This document shows positions 21,200-34,303 of a stretch of 64,000 nt of DNA, in pieces. The position numbers and the translations under genes were made by a program. The stretch comes from Glycine soja. Its lineage: Eukaryota; Streptophyta; Magnoliopsida; Fabales; Fabaceae. The DNA is taken from contig NC_041008.1 in NCBI RefSeq assembly GCF_004193775.1, positions 10,559,731 through 10,623,730 of the forward strand, written 5' to 3'. The notes beneath the pieces were generated by a model that saw only the letters and a program-made list of their open reading frames with translations, was not told the DNA's origin and did no database searches. Each line of letters starts with the position of its first letter. The stretch's first letter is position 1.

Positions 21200-24100
21200 G
21201 GAGGGGTAAAATCTCTAAACATAAAAGATATGTTTTTTTTAGCTTTGGCCGTGTGTGCTCATTTGCTATTGTTTATTTATTGTGCATTGTTGTAATGTTT
21301 TTCCTTTATAGTCCTATATTGTTGTTGGACATTTTCAACTAATGATCTTTTGACAAAAAAAAAAAAAAATTTTTTTTATCATTTTATTACAGAGGAAATA
21401 AAAATCTTCCAATTGCTATATGATACATGCCCCATCCATCACTGTGACTGTGCATGGAAATGATATATTCTGAAGAAAGAAAAAAAATTACCCAGTTTTC
21501 TTTTACATTTAAATTACCAAAGCTTGGACCACTTTGATTTTTGGGTCATCAACCCATAGAATTTACGAATAAATGTAGGCCTCATTCGAATGCAAATCAG
21601 TACGAAAGCACTTGAATGAAGTAGGTCCAGTTACAATGATGACTTTGAGCATGGAATTCTTTGCACCTTCCTTCCAAACTATGGGCCTATGAATATGTGT
21701 GTTTCTGGTTAATTATTGACTTGGATCATTACTCAATTTGGGCCTCATTTGTTTTGTACATAATACAACGACACAAGTCTGTCCATCAGATTTACGCCTC
21801 AAAATTGTACAGATTCTCTCAACCTTAAAAGTCACCAACAAAATTAGGATTTCATTTTAGTAGTGTGTAAAAAAATATTTTATTAGAATAGACTAAACTT
21901 AAATTTATGAATTCATATTTCAAAAGAAATTGATATTTAGTTGCTGGTTAGAAAATATCCTTCTTATATATATATATATATAAAAGAAAAGAAGAACTCT
22001 TGTGATTCCATGTGAACAGATATTGAAACTTTACCTGATGAAACCAACCATTTTCTAGACTTATCTGATCACCAACCACTGAAATTTATTCCATTTCAGT
22101 GTATGTTGTTGGTTAACTGAATTTGATTGGTTTTCATTTTTCTTCTTTTCTTTCTTTTTCTCCTTAAAGTGAAATAACTGAAGGCCCACTTGATCTTACA
22201 CTTACCGGCTAAACTGCTTGAGACACAACACTTTTCTCCCTTTTCCCCACTAAAGCCACAACTCTAGCATTCAGCTGAGGCTTTTTGGATGGAGTGGGAA
22301 AATGGCCAAGAAAGTGGACTATTATGGATAACTAAATCCTCATTTATTTGGGATGTTCATAATATACAAGGAGGAGAATGGGATTGATGGATACACATTT
22401 TCTTCCTTTAAATTCATTTTCGTGTTGAGTGATGGAAAAGCGAAATATTCAATGAATTTATCTTTATTGGACTGATCATATTGTCAAATTAAGAAGAGAA
22501 TTCAAAAATCGTATATGAGAATTAACAAATTACATTTCACCCACTTATATAGCACACCAATTTTGAAAAATAGAATAAATTACATATAACCATTTTTTAA
22601 GCTCGCAAAACCTACTACTAAAAGTAACATATGTTTCTTATAATAAGTTTCTTATAGAAATAAAAATGCCCAAATATGTTTTAAAACACACTACCAAAAA
22701 ATAAAAATAAACCAAAAACAGCTACCCACTATGAAAATACAGTGTGTTTGCATTGGTTTTGAATTATTCTCAACCGATCAGTTGTACTGATTCATTGAAC
22801 AAGTTTTTCAGTTAATCAATAATTTAATGTAATTCTATTATTCATCGTACATTCTTGATGGAAAATTAGATCTATACTTCTGATATAAAAAAAATCTGCA
22901 CTCGGAAAGCAACCTTAATTGTTATGTAGGATCTTTAATTTAAAAGTTTGGTTATTTAAAAAAGACATGTAACTAAACACGATAACCACACGTCTAGATC
23001 CAAATAACCAAGCCTATCATTTTGTTTTGTCCTTCTTACGATCCTTTAATTTTTTTTTTCCCGTATTCTTAATCATTCTAACACTTTTGCATAGAAGTCA
23101 AGGCTCATAATACATTTACAATTCTTACCTTTCAAATCTAAGGAGATTCTTCTCTTGGTCCTTTCTTCATCAAACTTTCAAACAAGTAAGCAATAGTTCC
23201 CTATAACTTTCCCCTATTCTTATCCCTAGAAGATATATAAAGATTTCATATGCATGTAGGCTATAGTAATGAAACATTACAATACTTGTATTTTAGGCAA
23301 CACTTTTCTCCTTAATATTTGAAAAACTATTACTAAAACATAAAATAGACATCAAGTTTTATATTATAAATATTTTTATTATCAATGGATGTAAAATAAT
23401 TTAAAAAAACATTAATTTCTTTTCATTCCCTTCTCAACAATTATAAAATTTTCCTAAAACATAAAACAAACTACACTCTTAATATTGTATACTTTTTTAT
23501 TATAAACAGCTGGAAAATTATTATTAAAACATACAATAGATAATTAGTCCGTTTTTAAAACTTACTTTTTTTAAAAAAAAATCATTTTTAATAACATAAG
23601 CATTTTTTTTTTTACTTTTTTATGTGTTTGTCTAAATTATTTTTTTCTTAAAAAAATAGCTTCATTTTTTTTAGAATTAAATCTTATTTTCTTCTTAATT
23701 TTTTTTTAAGTTTAAGCAAATTGGTCCGGGTGTACTCTTATTTTAAGTTTTTAAATGTTTTCTTTAATCTTTTAAGATTTTTATTATTTAATTGTTTCAA
23801 AAACATTCTTAAAACATATAACAATTATTGACGTGAACTTGGATTGATGAGAGTAATTTGTTTATTTTTTACATATAACAGTGAGAACCTTAAAAATTAA
23901 TAGACATTTTTACTGATATCTTTTATATAACAATGTGTAAAAAAAACCAATTCATTCCTATTTATTTATATGGATGAAAATCATTGTCAAAAGTTTTAAG
24001 AATAATCAATTGTGTAATAATTATTTATAATAGACAATATAGAGGAAAATTATTCTTATGGATCAAATTTGTCATAGGTACAACGAGAGTTAAGTCTAGT

Positions 24101-27100
24101 GAAAAAAATTATTTTTGACAATGTGATAAACTAAGGTTTAAAGTAAAAAAAAAAAAACTATAAAAAAATTATAAGTAACAAAAATCTTTTACTTCTCCAT
24201 ATAACAAAACTTTTAAAATCCAACCTGAATGAACTCAAATCTAATTTAATTCGATATGATGTTAGTTACCTATAAACTAGGGTATCTTTGCCCATTAATT
24301 TATTGAATACATTAAATAAAAATCGTTTTTACATGTTTTAAAAGTTTATAATTTTTTACATGCAGCAGTTAAAAGCATTTGTATAAAATTAATGCAAAAC
24401 ATTTTTTATTCCCATTTAATTATTTTGTATTTAATAATTAACTAACAATTATTTACTTATTTATTTATTTATCATAAATTATAGTTGAAAATAATTCTTA
24501 TACGATTTAATAATTCTTATATAGTTGGTACTAACATAGTATGTCAAAATTGACATATAATAACTTTATCCCTAACTTTGATGCGTTAGTTTGCGTATGA
24601 AAAAATATATATATATACGTAGAGAGAGAGATTAATTTTTAAATAGATTTCAACCCATCAAGATATTAGTCCTTAGCTTCTAGTTAAAAATACCTTGGAT
24701 TGACAAAAAATGATTATATTGTAATTATAGGTTAAATATTTATCATAAATATTCATTAGATAATTTATTCTTCTTTCTCCTCTTCTTCTTCCTTGCTTAT
24801 GACAATGTGTATATTATAAAAACTAAAGAAAATTAAACACTTGAAAGATTTATATGGATCATGAATAATCATATTAGTAAATTTGATATCACATTTAACT
24901 CAAAATTTTAAAGTTTATTTATGAATTTTCTTCTCAACTTTTCTAATATTATTTAATGTAAAATTTTATCTCATACTTATACTCCTAATTATCTTTTCCT
25001 CAAGTGAGTTTCTTTCATATAATAGTCTCTCACCTACCTAAAAGTCCATTTATTAGTATAAATTTTTTTGATATTTATTTCCATAATTACACAATAGTTA
25101 AATGCAAGGAGCTCACTAGAGTCTGACCATTACCTTTACCCTTTTTTTATAATAAAGGTCAGATCTTCACGTATATACAACATAAATTGAGATATTTCAC
25201 ATACTAATAATAATAGCTACTTAGAGCAATAAAACAGACATTAGGTTGATTGGTAACTAATTCACTTAATTGGATTGGATGGTGGTTTAAACCGGAAATC
25301 ATTGTTTGAACTTAGCTTAACATTTGAATAAGTGTTGCCTACGCCTTTTTACAGAAATTGAATAAATGTTGTAAATACCTTCTGACAATATTTATAAAGT
25401 TGTGACTCAAACATTTAAATTGTAGCTATAAGTGGTCTTAAAAGTGTTACTTAGTTTCGTAAGTTAGCCAACGGCTTTTAATTATTATAATGTGAACCTA
25501 AGTTAAAAAAATCGTTAGCTATAAGAAACATAATGATCATTTAAAGTACACTTACAAAAATACATATACTTCTAAAATTGATTTTTTTTTTTAATTTCTA
25601 ACAACAAATTTCTTTATTAGCATAAATAAAAAGGAAAATAAATTTTAGTCATCGATGTATTAACTTCGTATGTGGCTAGTTCATATTTACCATTAGGACT
25701 GTGTGAAGGATTCAGCACCCAATCTAATAGGATATCCTTGTTTTACGGGCTTATGTCAATGTGAAGCCAGGACAATTTTGGTGCACCAAAGCTGTATCTA
25801 TGGAGGGGTCTTTTTCCTTCTTTTTCTTATTTTTACCCTCTTTTCCCCTTCTATTATATCTTTGGTTAGGTCCCTGTAAAATGCTCATTGTTCTTCTTCT
25901 TGACTACATCTTTATCCGCTAAGCTCAATGATATGAAGACTTGTCAAAACCAAAAAAAAAATAAATTCTGAAGCATGCCACTTTCGTATATAAAATCAAT
26001 TTCCCAAATTTGTCAAGAAGCTTGTTGTTTAAGAATAGAAGAATAGTTCATTGTGGCTGCAAAGCAATGATTGATAAGCTGAAAAAACGAAAAAATAAAA
26101 ATAAAATAAAAGCAGATTTATGTGCTGGGTTTGCACATATATAGAACTCAATTAATCATGCTTCAATAGTTTTTCTTTTCCTTTCCTTTCTTTTATGCTT
26201 TCTATTGTATCTTTAGTAAGGACCTCTAGCATAGCATATATGTTTTGTTATTTTGGTAAATCTCATACACGCATCATTGATTGCATTCCGATACCCCAGA
26301 ACCTAGAGTCTACTTTTTTTTTTTGTTTGTTTAACCTGGAGTCTACTATGTTAAACTAACCAGAATTTTAAGCTGTGCTAATACTGAAGCCCTTTATAAT
26401 CAAGAACTCGCTTGTTGAAATATAAAAACTCACATTTCTATGTACGTAACCCATAAAAGAAATGAGGTATATAATATGTCATATTTGCATTTAATCTTTT
26501 AATGAAGTATCATATCTATCCTTTTCTTATGAGAAAAAAAAAATCTATATTAAATACTAGTATTTCTATCCTTTATATAAGACCCTATTAAAAAATTATT
26601 TATATCTTTTTATAAGATTTTATTAAAAAAATTGTAATAATTGTTTTTTTATCAGAATACCTTTAATCACTAAAAAATATTTGTAATCAATAAAAAAAAG
26701 TGTTATAAATTAATAAAATAAACTCATTCTTTCTCATATGAAGATTGCAAAATCTAAGTTTAAAAACATAGTTCTAATTTAAGGCAATTTTGAAAAAATG
26801 ATACAAATCATTAACAAAATTAATGTTATTAATTACATTAATCAATATTCTTAATTTCTATAAACTAATAAAAAAAAAGTCTTATATGTAAGGATGAATG
26901 TAATATCTTATTTTTTAAAATTAAAATGAAACTTTTAAGTTTTAACATTTAAATTTTGTTTAAAAAATAATTTATAGAATACCCTCACCTAAGAATGTAG
27001 GTGAATGCTCATTTCTCAAGTAGTGTGTGAAGCATCAAAACTAGCACCCCACTAACAGTATTTTTTTTTTCCATACTTCAAAATTACGAACTACAACTTC

Positions 27101-29400
27101 AACTATACTTGCATTATTACGATTTTTTAGTTTCCTTAGTAGTTTTACGACTACAATTACTAGCGCATATAGGTCTGCAATTTAACTCTTTATAATCAAA
27201 CATTAACATATATACCTTGAGTTGGAAAAATTAGCTAGCTAGCTAGCATGCTAATTTAACCTTTTTTTATTTCATTTCCTTATTTATCCGTACATAAATG
27301 GGGGAGAATCAGTGGGCTGATAACATAAAAAGGGTTTCAAAATCGGACTCAATTCAACTCAACCCACCCACTAGTAGACTTAATGTGAAGTGAGCCAGCC
27401 AACTTACACTATAGGTCCCCTCAGCCAGTGAGACACTGCAACCCCTTCCACTTTCATAATAATTGTACAGCAATTTTGTGCACCAGCAGGTAATAGTGGA
27501 GACTGATATATATATGCTGAGGCTAGCAAGGAGAAGATCGAAGAACCACGTGGTCCTAGGGGAAAATGGAAAAAATTAAAGCTATAGCACCCCCAAGAAA
27601 ACAAACAAATATACCACCCCTTTAAGCTGCTCATGACTTTGGCTTTTCTACATCTTTCTGTATCGGTTCTAGTAACAAAATTATATATATAATACTATCA
27701 CACACCACACCATCGCATCTTGCAGATCCACAACACAGTGCTAGCTCGAGTGTACTAAGATAGCATAATACGTATTGTTGACAGATAATTATGTTTTTTT
27801 AAGAATGCAGTTAGAAGCTCAATTCTCGAATATTTGCATATGAAATAACAGCAAGTTGAAAAAAGTTACCTCCTTAAATATATGAATCTCAGTGTAGATC
27901 TAGAGTTCAGTTTGAGTGTACATATATATCAACAAGATTTGGTATAATTGATAGATAATCATGTTTGTTAAATAAATAATAAAAATATTAGATGTTTGCT
28001 GAAAAAAGTCAATTCTTTAAACCAATATTAATACCACAAGAGTTTAACACTTGTGGTGATCACCTGGATTAAAAAAAGAGTAATAATGTAAGAAGGCGCA
28101 TACATGTTACAAATACCTATTTGATGTATACTCTCCCTAGCTTTCTCTTTATCTCTCTCTACTAAGGTGTTAATTAGCATAGAGGTATCCACAGAATTTT
28201 ATTCTAAAATAAGACTCGAGCGTATGTGACTGTGACTGTGAGTGTGTTATCTTTTATTTATTTTTTCTTTATTTCTTTTGGGAACCTTTTTGAGTCTGTT
28301 ATTTTTTCACAACAGAGGCAATTGCTTTGAAAGTGGAAAGCGTTTGAATGGTCTCTGCATATTTGGAAAGATGCTGGTGGTTCTTCTGGTTCTGCTGTGC
28401 TGCTCCCACTTGGCTCTGATTCTTATGCAAGAGACGTGAAGGTGATCATCATCATGAATAGAGTTTGTTTGTGCCTGTGTGCCTTTGAGAGGGACGACTG
28501 AGTCCCTGCACTGTCATTAACCCCTCACAACAGTGGCACTGAAAAACATGCAAACCTGCTTTTCATTCACATTTATAAGTCGCCAGAATAGTAGCACATC
28601 CCCAAAAGGAAGGACACTCTCTCTTTCACTTTCTCTCTCTATCTATGCATGAGTGAGAGAGAGTGATGAGGTTTGAGCAATGACACTTCCCTTGTATTCA
28701 TTTCTCTCTCTGAAGCATTTGGTATCCCTTTTTATTTTTTGCCAGTACACTTCTTTAATGCTCATCAAATACTGTTCTCCGTCTTCTGCCCTACCCAACA
28801 AAGATCTACACATAGTCCAAACACAAAATCCAAAACAACCAAAACCTTAGGGTAGCAAATTTTCAGTGCTCTCCCTGACCCCTTATTCATTGCATTGCTG
28901 AAAGAAAACCTACATTTATAATAATCACTACGTATGTGTATATATATATACACACACATTTACAACATGTACAGTATATTAATTTGTAAGTACAATGAGT
29001 ATGTATATAATTATATGTTCTACACATACGCACGCACACGCCATAATCATTACTCCACGGACGATATATATATATATTAATTGTAATTAATAACAGCTAG
29101 AAACATAAAAATAAAGAATCAAAACGTACTTAATCATGTAATTGAACCAGCGAGAAATTAACCCTTTTATCATAGTCTGCATTTATACCAAATTTAATCA
29201 ACAAATTACATGGCACAATAAACTGCAAGTTACACGAAGAATTACACTCTTCAATAAGTTCTCCATTCCGTGCGCTATTATAATATCCCACTTACATAAT
29301 CAACGTCACTCGATCACCTTCACTTCACTTCACTTCACTTGGTATACCAATTCACAAAGATATTAGCCTTGAAATGGAAAAAAAAGGGTATTAAGTATTA
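21200..29400. other. Intergenic DNA between the BPC duplication and the IDD gene
   Basis: I recognise no gene. Open frames here are short and lack domains. Visible content is AT-rich low complexity, a (TA) run near 21967-21980, a GCTAGCTAGCTAGCATGC tract near 27232-27251, CT/GA-rich patches at 28617-28663, and a TTCAC pentamer array at 29318-29340 close to the 3' side of the IDD gene. A 65-codon hydrophobic frame at 28242-28439 is not supported as a gene. Confidence 0.5.
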
Positions 29401-29503
29401 ACCCATAAAGGAGGAGGACATAGAAAAATAAAATACAGAATAAACAACTTTAGAGAGAAAGATGATGATGAAGATGATTAATATCTCTCTCTAAGTAGTA
29501 GAG

Positions 29504-32323
29504 TTAGTTGTTGTCTTTGGCATGATCTTTTGCAATATTATCGTTTTCAACTTCTCCTCCTTCCGTGGTAATAGCAGAAGAAACGTAGCTCAGCACCAAA
29601 GAATTATCGTCGGGGCTGGTGGTGGTTGCATTTCGAGCTTGGAACTGTTGTTTGCAAGAGTGGCAAGTGATTTGGAGCATGGTGGAGTTGATTTGCTTCA
29701 TTGCATGTTCTTTCAAAGCGTAGGCCTTGTCTAGTTCCACTTGTGCTTGTTGTCTTATCCTCTTGGCGTTTGTGAACTCTTGCTCCGCAAGCTCAATCTG
29801 CCTCTTTGCTTGCTTCCTTGCTTCCTCAGCATATGCTTTCTCTGCCATGGCTATCCTCAAGTGCTCCCTTGCTTGCTCTTGAACCCTCAACAAGGCCATG
29901 TTGTTGGACTGCTGCTTATTATTCTGATCATTAATGTTGTTGCTGTTATTGCTGCTCTTCTCTGATGAGTTCCTGTTTGATTGATCATTCTTCTCACTCA
30001 TATCTGATGACCCAATTGAGAGTTGCAAATGGGTTGAATGGTTCTCATGATAATGATCCCTCTTAGCTGATATTGCAGCATTATCAATGGGGTTTGCAAT
30101 ATTTGATGTGTTGGTGTTGGAGGTGTTGGAGTTGTTGTTATTGGTGGGGGTGGAGAGTTGAAGATCCAAGTTGGGGTGGAGTAGTTTGTTGTTGCTCTTG
30201 GAGGAGGTTTCAGCAGTGGTGATAGCAGTAATAGGGTTGTTCATGAAGATTGTGGGTGTTTCTGATGGCTTTTGTATTATCATCCTTGTTGGCCATGGAG
30301 CTGTGCTGAAATTGGTCTCACTTGAAGGACTTGGGCTTGAAGCTGTTCTAGAAAGGCATGCAGATGGTTGAAGAGGTTGAGATTCATGAGGCCTGAGCCT
30401 CCCCATGTTGCAAGCATCTTGGTGCTCAATGAAACTCTCAACCCTATATAAGACGAGAAAAGAATATATATGATAACCATTTGTTAGTGTTTGTTATTAG
30501 TGCATATATTGAACCACTCAAAAGGGTTTTGGATAATTATTCTTGGTTGTGGGAGTGAAGATGAGCTTTATATAGAGTTAGAGAAGAAATACGAAAAGGA
30601 AGAAAGAAAAAGGAGACAAAGGAAAAAGTGGAAATAAAAGGTGGTTGAAAAAGGTCTTTAAAAATGGTGGGGGGAAGAGGTTCCAGTTTCCACTAAATAA
30701 AGGACAAAAGAAAGTCAAGAATTCATGCCATTTTTTTAGATTTATGATGCAGTGTGGTGATCATTAATTGAAGAAAATGCAACATGTCAAATGGAAGGAA
30801 CGGAGTGATCACACAAAACATAAAAGATGTTTTAAGGTGTTGGAATGCAATTGTAGAAGAAGGATTTTGATGATGAGGCAAATACAAAACAGTTACTATT
30901 ATTTATATGCGACCAACGGAAAACGGGGCTTTGGAAACCGTGTTACCCCAACTGTCAATGAACAGTGCTAGCTTGTGAAAAAAAAATAAAAATTTTGGAT
31001 TGAGGTTCCATCAGTCAAATGTTTGATTTTTTTTTTCTTTTCTTTTCTTTTTTATTTATCTCTTCTTTTAGTTTTTCCACCACCACCATTGTTCACTTTA
31101 CATTCCATTCCAAAAAATATATTTCCCTTTTTTCAAGTCAAATCCCAAGTAAAACAAGAACCCGGCAAGTTCAGGTCATTTGATGCACAATCACCAGATT
31201 CAAAAATGGCGAAAATAAAAAAATGAAAAGAAACCTTGTATAGCACATGAAATAGCAAGAGAGGAGAGGAAAAAAAAAGCAATCAAAATTAATCCCATCA
31301 GCCCCCACCAACCCAAATTCTAATACACATTTAGATCCATCTTTTCTTCCACATATTCCATTATCAAATTGTGAAAACTGAAGACCATTTTGTGAATCAA
31401 GAACCATATATAGACAAATAAAACAAATTAAATAAATGCTGATGTATGAGTGGAATCAACAAAACTTGATTATATTATAAACAAAGAATAAATTACAAAC
31501 CTTGAGAAAACGCGGCCACAATCACAAGAGTGGCCCCGGGTGCCACACGTTTTGAGATGTGCTTTGTAATCAGACTGCACTGCATAGCCTTTGGAGCATC
31601 TTTCACAGACCCATTGCTTGTGATTGCTGTGCTTCCTCCTGAAATGCTTCTTTATCCCAACAAGGTCACCCAAGGCATGACATGGGTCATGGTGCAAGCA
31701 AGTTGGCTCAGGACACACAAACACTCTCTTCCTCACCACTGGTGTCTCCCTCTTCAATAGCTTCCATGGCACCTTGTGCCTCCTCCTATGCATCTGAAGG
31801 TTCTGGTCCCTCTGGAACCCCTGGTTGCAGATCTCACACACATAACGATCCGATTCCAGCAACGTTTTCGGCGAGAGGGACACCACTTCTGCATCCGGAT
31901 CTGCATACATACAACAAACCATGATCAATTACCATCAGGTATCAAATATTGGAGACAATCCTGTTCGAGACAGATAAATTAATAGTTAATAATACACACA
32001 TAACATAATTAACTATGTTATTCAAAAACAACAACATAGTTTTGGATTAAAAGAAACAATTATATATATTTATATATATATACAATTTTTTTTAATGGAA
32101 GGTTTAATTTGGTTTCATGAAAATTGAAAAAAATAAATAAATAAAGTGAAGAGAATGAGGAGGGAGTAGATTTAATTTGTTGGCAAAAAAATTGGGATGA
32201 TAATTGTGCACCTGGTGTTCCTGCGGGCCTTCTCTTCCTTTTATTGGTGGCAGTGCCATTTTCAGTGCAGGGAAAAGGCTCAGAAGTGGGAACTGACGAT
32301 GGAGATAAGTTATTGGCTAACAT
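29504..32323 (-). CDS. IDD14/15/16-like: INDETERMINATE DOMAIN C2H2 zinc-finger transcription factor, IDD14/15(SGR5)/16 clade
   Basis: The coding sequence is three exons on the minus strand, 32323-32212, 31900-31501 and 30443-29504, giving 483 aa. All junctions are GT-AG and keep frame; the ATG is preceded in frame by TAG three codons upstream (CCATCATAGAGTACCATG). A basic nuclear signal, KRKRRPAGTP, is at 28-37. The ID domain follows: ZF1 (C59, C62, H75, H79), ZF2 (C100, C105, H123, H128), ZF3 (C136, C139, H152, C156) and ZF4 (C163, C165, H178, C182). Clade marks are PSACLSRTASS after the fingers, a long coiled coil at about 353-428 rich in Ala/Glu/Arg/Gln, and CHSCKQQF at about 431-438. LDLQLS at about 263-268 fits an EAR-type repression motif. 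Arabidopsis relatives act in the nucleus in shoot gravitropism, auxin genes, organ shape and starch responses. Asn-rich linkers explain the slight extra length. The gene looks intact; the exact ortholog within the clade is not resolved. Confidence 0.93.
30444..31500 (-). other. Intron 2 of the IDD gene
   Basis: Donor TCTCAAG|GTTTGT (31500) and acceptor CTTATATAG|GGTTGAG (30444), 1057 bp. It splits the fourth zinc finger: exon 2 ends in GRVFS plus two bases of Arg, and exon 3 continues VESFIEHQDAC. If retained, translation would read about nine further residues (FVIYSLFII) and stop, losing the end of ZF4 and the whole C-terminal half. Confidence 0.85.
31901..32211 (-). other. Intron 1 of the IDD gene
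   Basis: Donor ACACCAG|GTGCAC (32211) and acceptor TGTATGCAG|ATCCGG (31901), 311 bp. It joins Pro37 to Asp38 with one base of the Asp codon in exon 1, giving the family-typical RRPAGTPDPDAEVV. An (AT) run lies near 32061-32082. Confidence 0.88.
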
Positions 32324-32488
32324 GGTACTCTATGATGGCAAGTGCTTTGATGATGTGGTATATGATGATAATAAGGCCTAAGAAGAGAAATAAGTAGTGC
32401 CTATGTTTGTGTCTGTGGCTATGTTGGTGATAGAATTAAGTAAGAAGGAAGAAGAGAAAGAGATAGAGAAGAGACCATTCATTGAGGT

Positions 32489-32706
32489 GAAGAGAGGGAG
32501 AGAGAGGTACACCAGGCCTAGGAGGAAGACATAGATAGAGAAGGAAAAATAAAAGGCTCTTTTTTTTGTTTTTGCTTTCTTTTTTTTTTTCTTCTTCCTT
32601 TCGGTTTCCTCAGCTTTCTTTTAACTTGCTTTTAAACTTTCAGCTTTTCCATCAGCTTTCTATCTATCTATCTATCTTTATTGTTTTTCTCTCTCTCTCT
32701 CTCTCA
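32489..32706 (-). promoter_or_regulatory. CT/GA-rich leader or promoter tract upstream of the IDD gene
   Basis: Upstream of the ATG lie a GAGAGGGAGAGAGAGG tract (about 32490-32505), a (CTAT)4 microsatellite (32660-32676) and a (CT)8 run (32689-32705). GA/CT runs near transcription starts are common in plant promoters and are the known binding sequence of BPC proteins. No confident TATA box could be assigned, so the start site is unknown. Confidence 0.4.
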
Positions 32707-34104
32707 GGGTTCCTCTCTTCCTTTCTTTCTTTCGTTGCTTCCAACCCTCATCTTCAGCAGGGATTGTCTGTAATAGCCCTCCTTAATAAACTTTCAAAAA
32801 GAGAGTGTGTGAGACCCAATCACTATGCTCGAAACTTGATCCCACAAGCAGCTCAATGGGCTCCATAAGAGAAAAAGAAATATCCCCACAAGGAAACAAA
32901 ACCCTCATAATTTCGTCACACAGTAATTTTTTTTGCTTTGCATGCATAAATACAGGCCAAGCCCCCCCAATACACACGTAAGCTTCCTATTCTGTCACTC
33001 TCTCTCTCCAACATCTCACACACAATGTAATCCCTGTTATATAATTATTACACTAATTTAATAATGGAATTTCAGTTATATATAGTTTGTTGAAGAAGAG
33101 AAGGCTAGTTACAACTTGACTGAAATTTATTTTCTAATTAATCATTCAACATATGAATTTGTACAAATTTTAATTAATGATAAAAAATATTAAAAACATG
33201 TTAAAAATGTTATTTAATATGCATATATTGTTAGTGTAAAAAAAATTACTTATCACAAAAAATTATTATTGATATAATTTTTTAGATGATTATTATCAAA
33301 GTCAATAAACTTATTACAAATAATAATTTATACTTGAATAAAGTAAATAATCTTTATACTATCAATATATATATATATTTCTTTTTCTTCCTAAAAACTA
33401 GTATCTAGATGGCATTTAATTTGTCACTATTTAAAAATAATTAATGCTAAATAAATTAAAATCAGTGACGAAATAGTATAATTAAACAAATCTGTCACTA
33501 AAATTTAGTGATGTTAGGATTAGGGAGAGAAAGCAATTTTTTGTTACTAAATTTGATTACCAGTTCATTGATATCTAGTAGTATGCATGAATGACTGATG
33601 GTTGTTGTATGAGTAAAGATACGAATATATATATCATTTATCTACCAAAAAAATTGTCACAGTGCCAACTCATTCAAATTTTAAATTATGAGTTGTATTT
33701 AATACTTTTAATCCTTAATTGATATCACTCACTCTTGAAGATTGAGAGAAGGGGCAGATTTGTATCTTTTATAGACCATAGTACCCATACTCGTAAGTGT
33801 GCAGGAGCTCTAATTAATTTCACTCGAAGTAGCTTTTATAAAGGCGATAATGAGGATGTGAAGTCACCCTCAAGGGGGCAATGTAGTCAATGAGGGTCAT
33901 AATTTTTTCTGCTCAAGATGCTTTGCTTTTTGGTAAAATGGGAGCATCAACTTAACAGTGGCGGGTTAAAATTGGCAACATTGTCTCTTCTAGATGAGGT
34001 TCTTAACATTGTCGAGATTGTTGAAAATTGAAATGCCCCAATATTATTATTACATACAGTGCAACAATGGCATTTGATTTTACCTTGAGTTGAAGAACGG
34101 AGGC

Positions 34105-34120
34105 GAGAGAGAGAGAGAGA
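34105..34120. repeat. (GA)8 microsatellite
   Basis: A pure GA run of about 16 bases in otherwise AT-rich DNA, about 1.8 kb upstream of the IDD start codon. It is a potential GAGA-factor site, but position alone does not show function. Confidence 0.8.
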
Positions 34121-34275
34121 ATATATAAAAAAAAGAGGAAAAATTGTGGTATCCCTTGTCAATGTCAATAAGAAAAACATATGTTTAGCCTGGCAGATTT
34201 CTTTTGAGATAGATTTTCATAAAACTATAGTATAAAATATGTAACGATTTTGAAGTAAATTTTATTATTTTTTTT

Positions 34276-34303
34276 GGGGGGGGGGGGGGGGGGGGAGGGG
34301 GGG
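34276..34303. repeat. Poly-G tract (G20, A, G7)
   Basis: Twenty G, one A and seven G follow a T run. Such tracts can form G-quadruplexes, and their length is also unreliable in sequencing. A second, 14-base G run after T occurs at 6243-6256. Confidence 0.85.

Noticed and set aside
28242..28439. 65-codon hydrophobic frame that might be a small secreted or membrane peptide
   Set aside because: No known small-peptide family pattern, no processing motif and no neighbouring evidence; frames of this length are expected by chance.
29522..30371. Several plus-strand frames opposite the IDD third exon
   Set aside because: They are shadows of the minus-strand IDD coding sequence.
31530..31982. Plus-strand frames opposite the IDD zinc-finger exon
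   Set aside because: Shadows of exon 2; the minus strand encodes the conserved ID domain.
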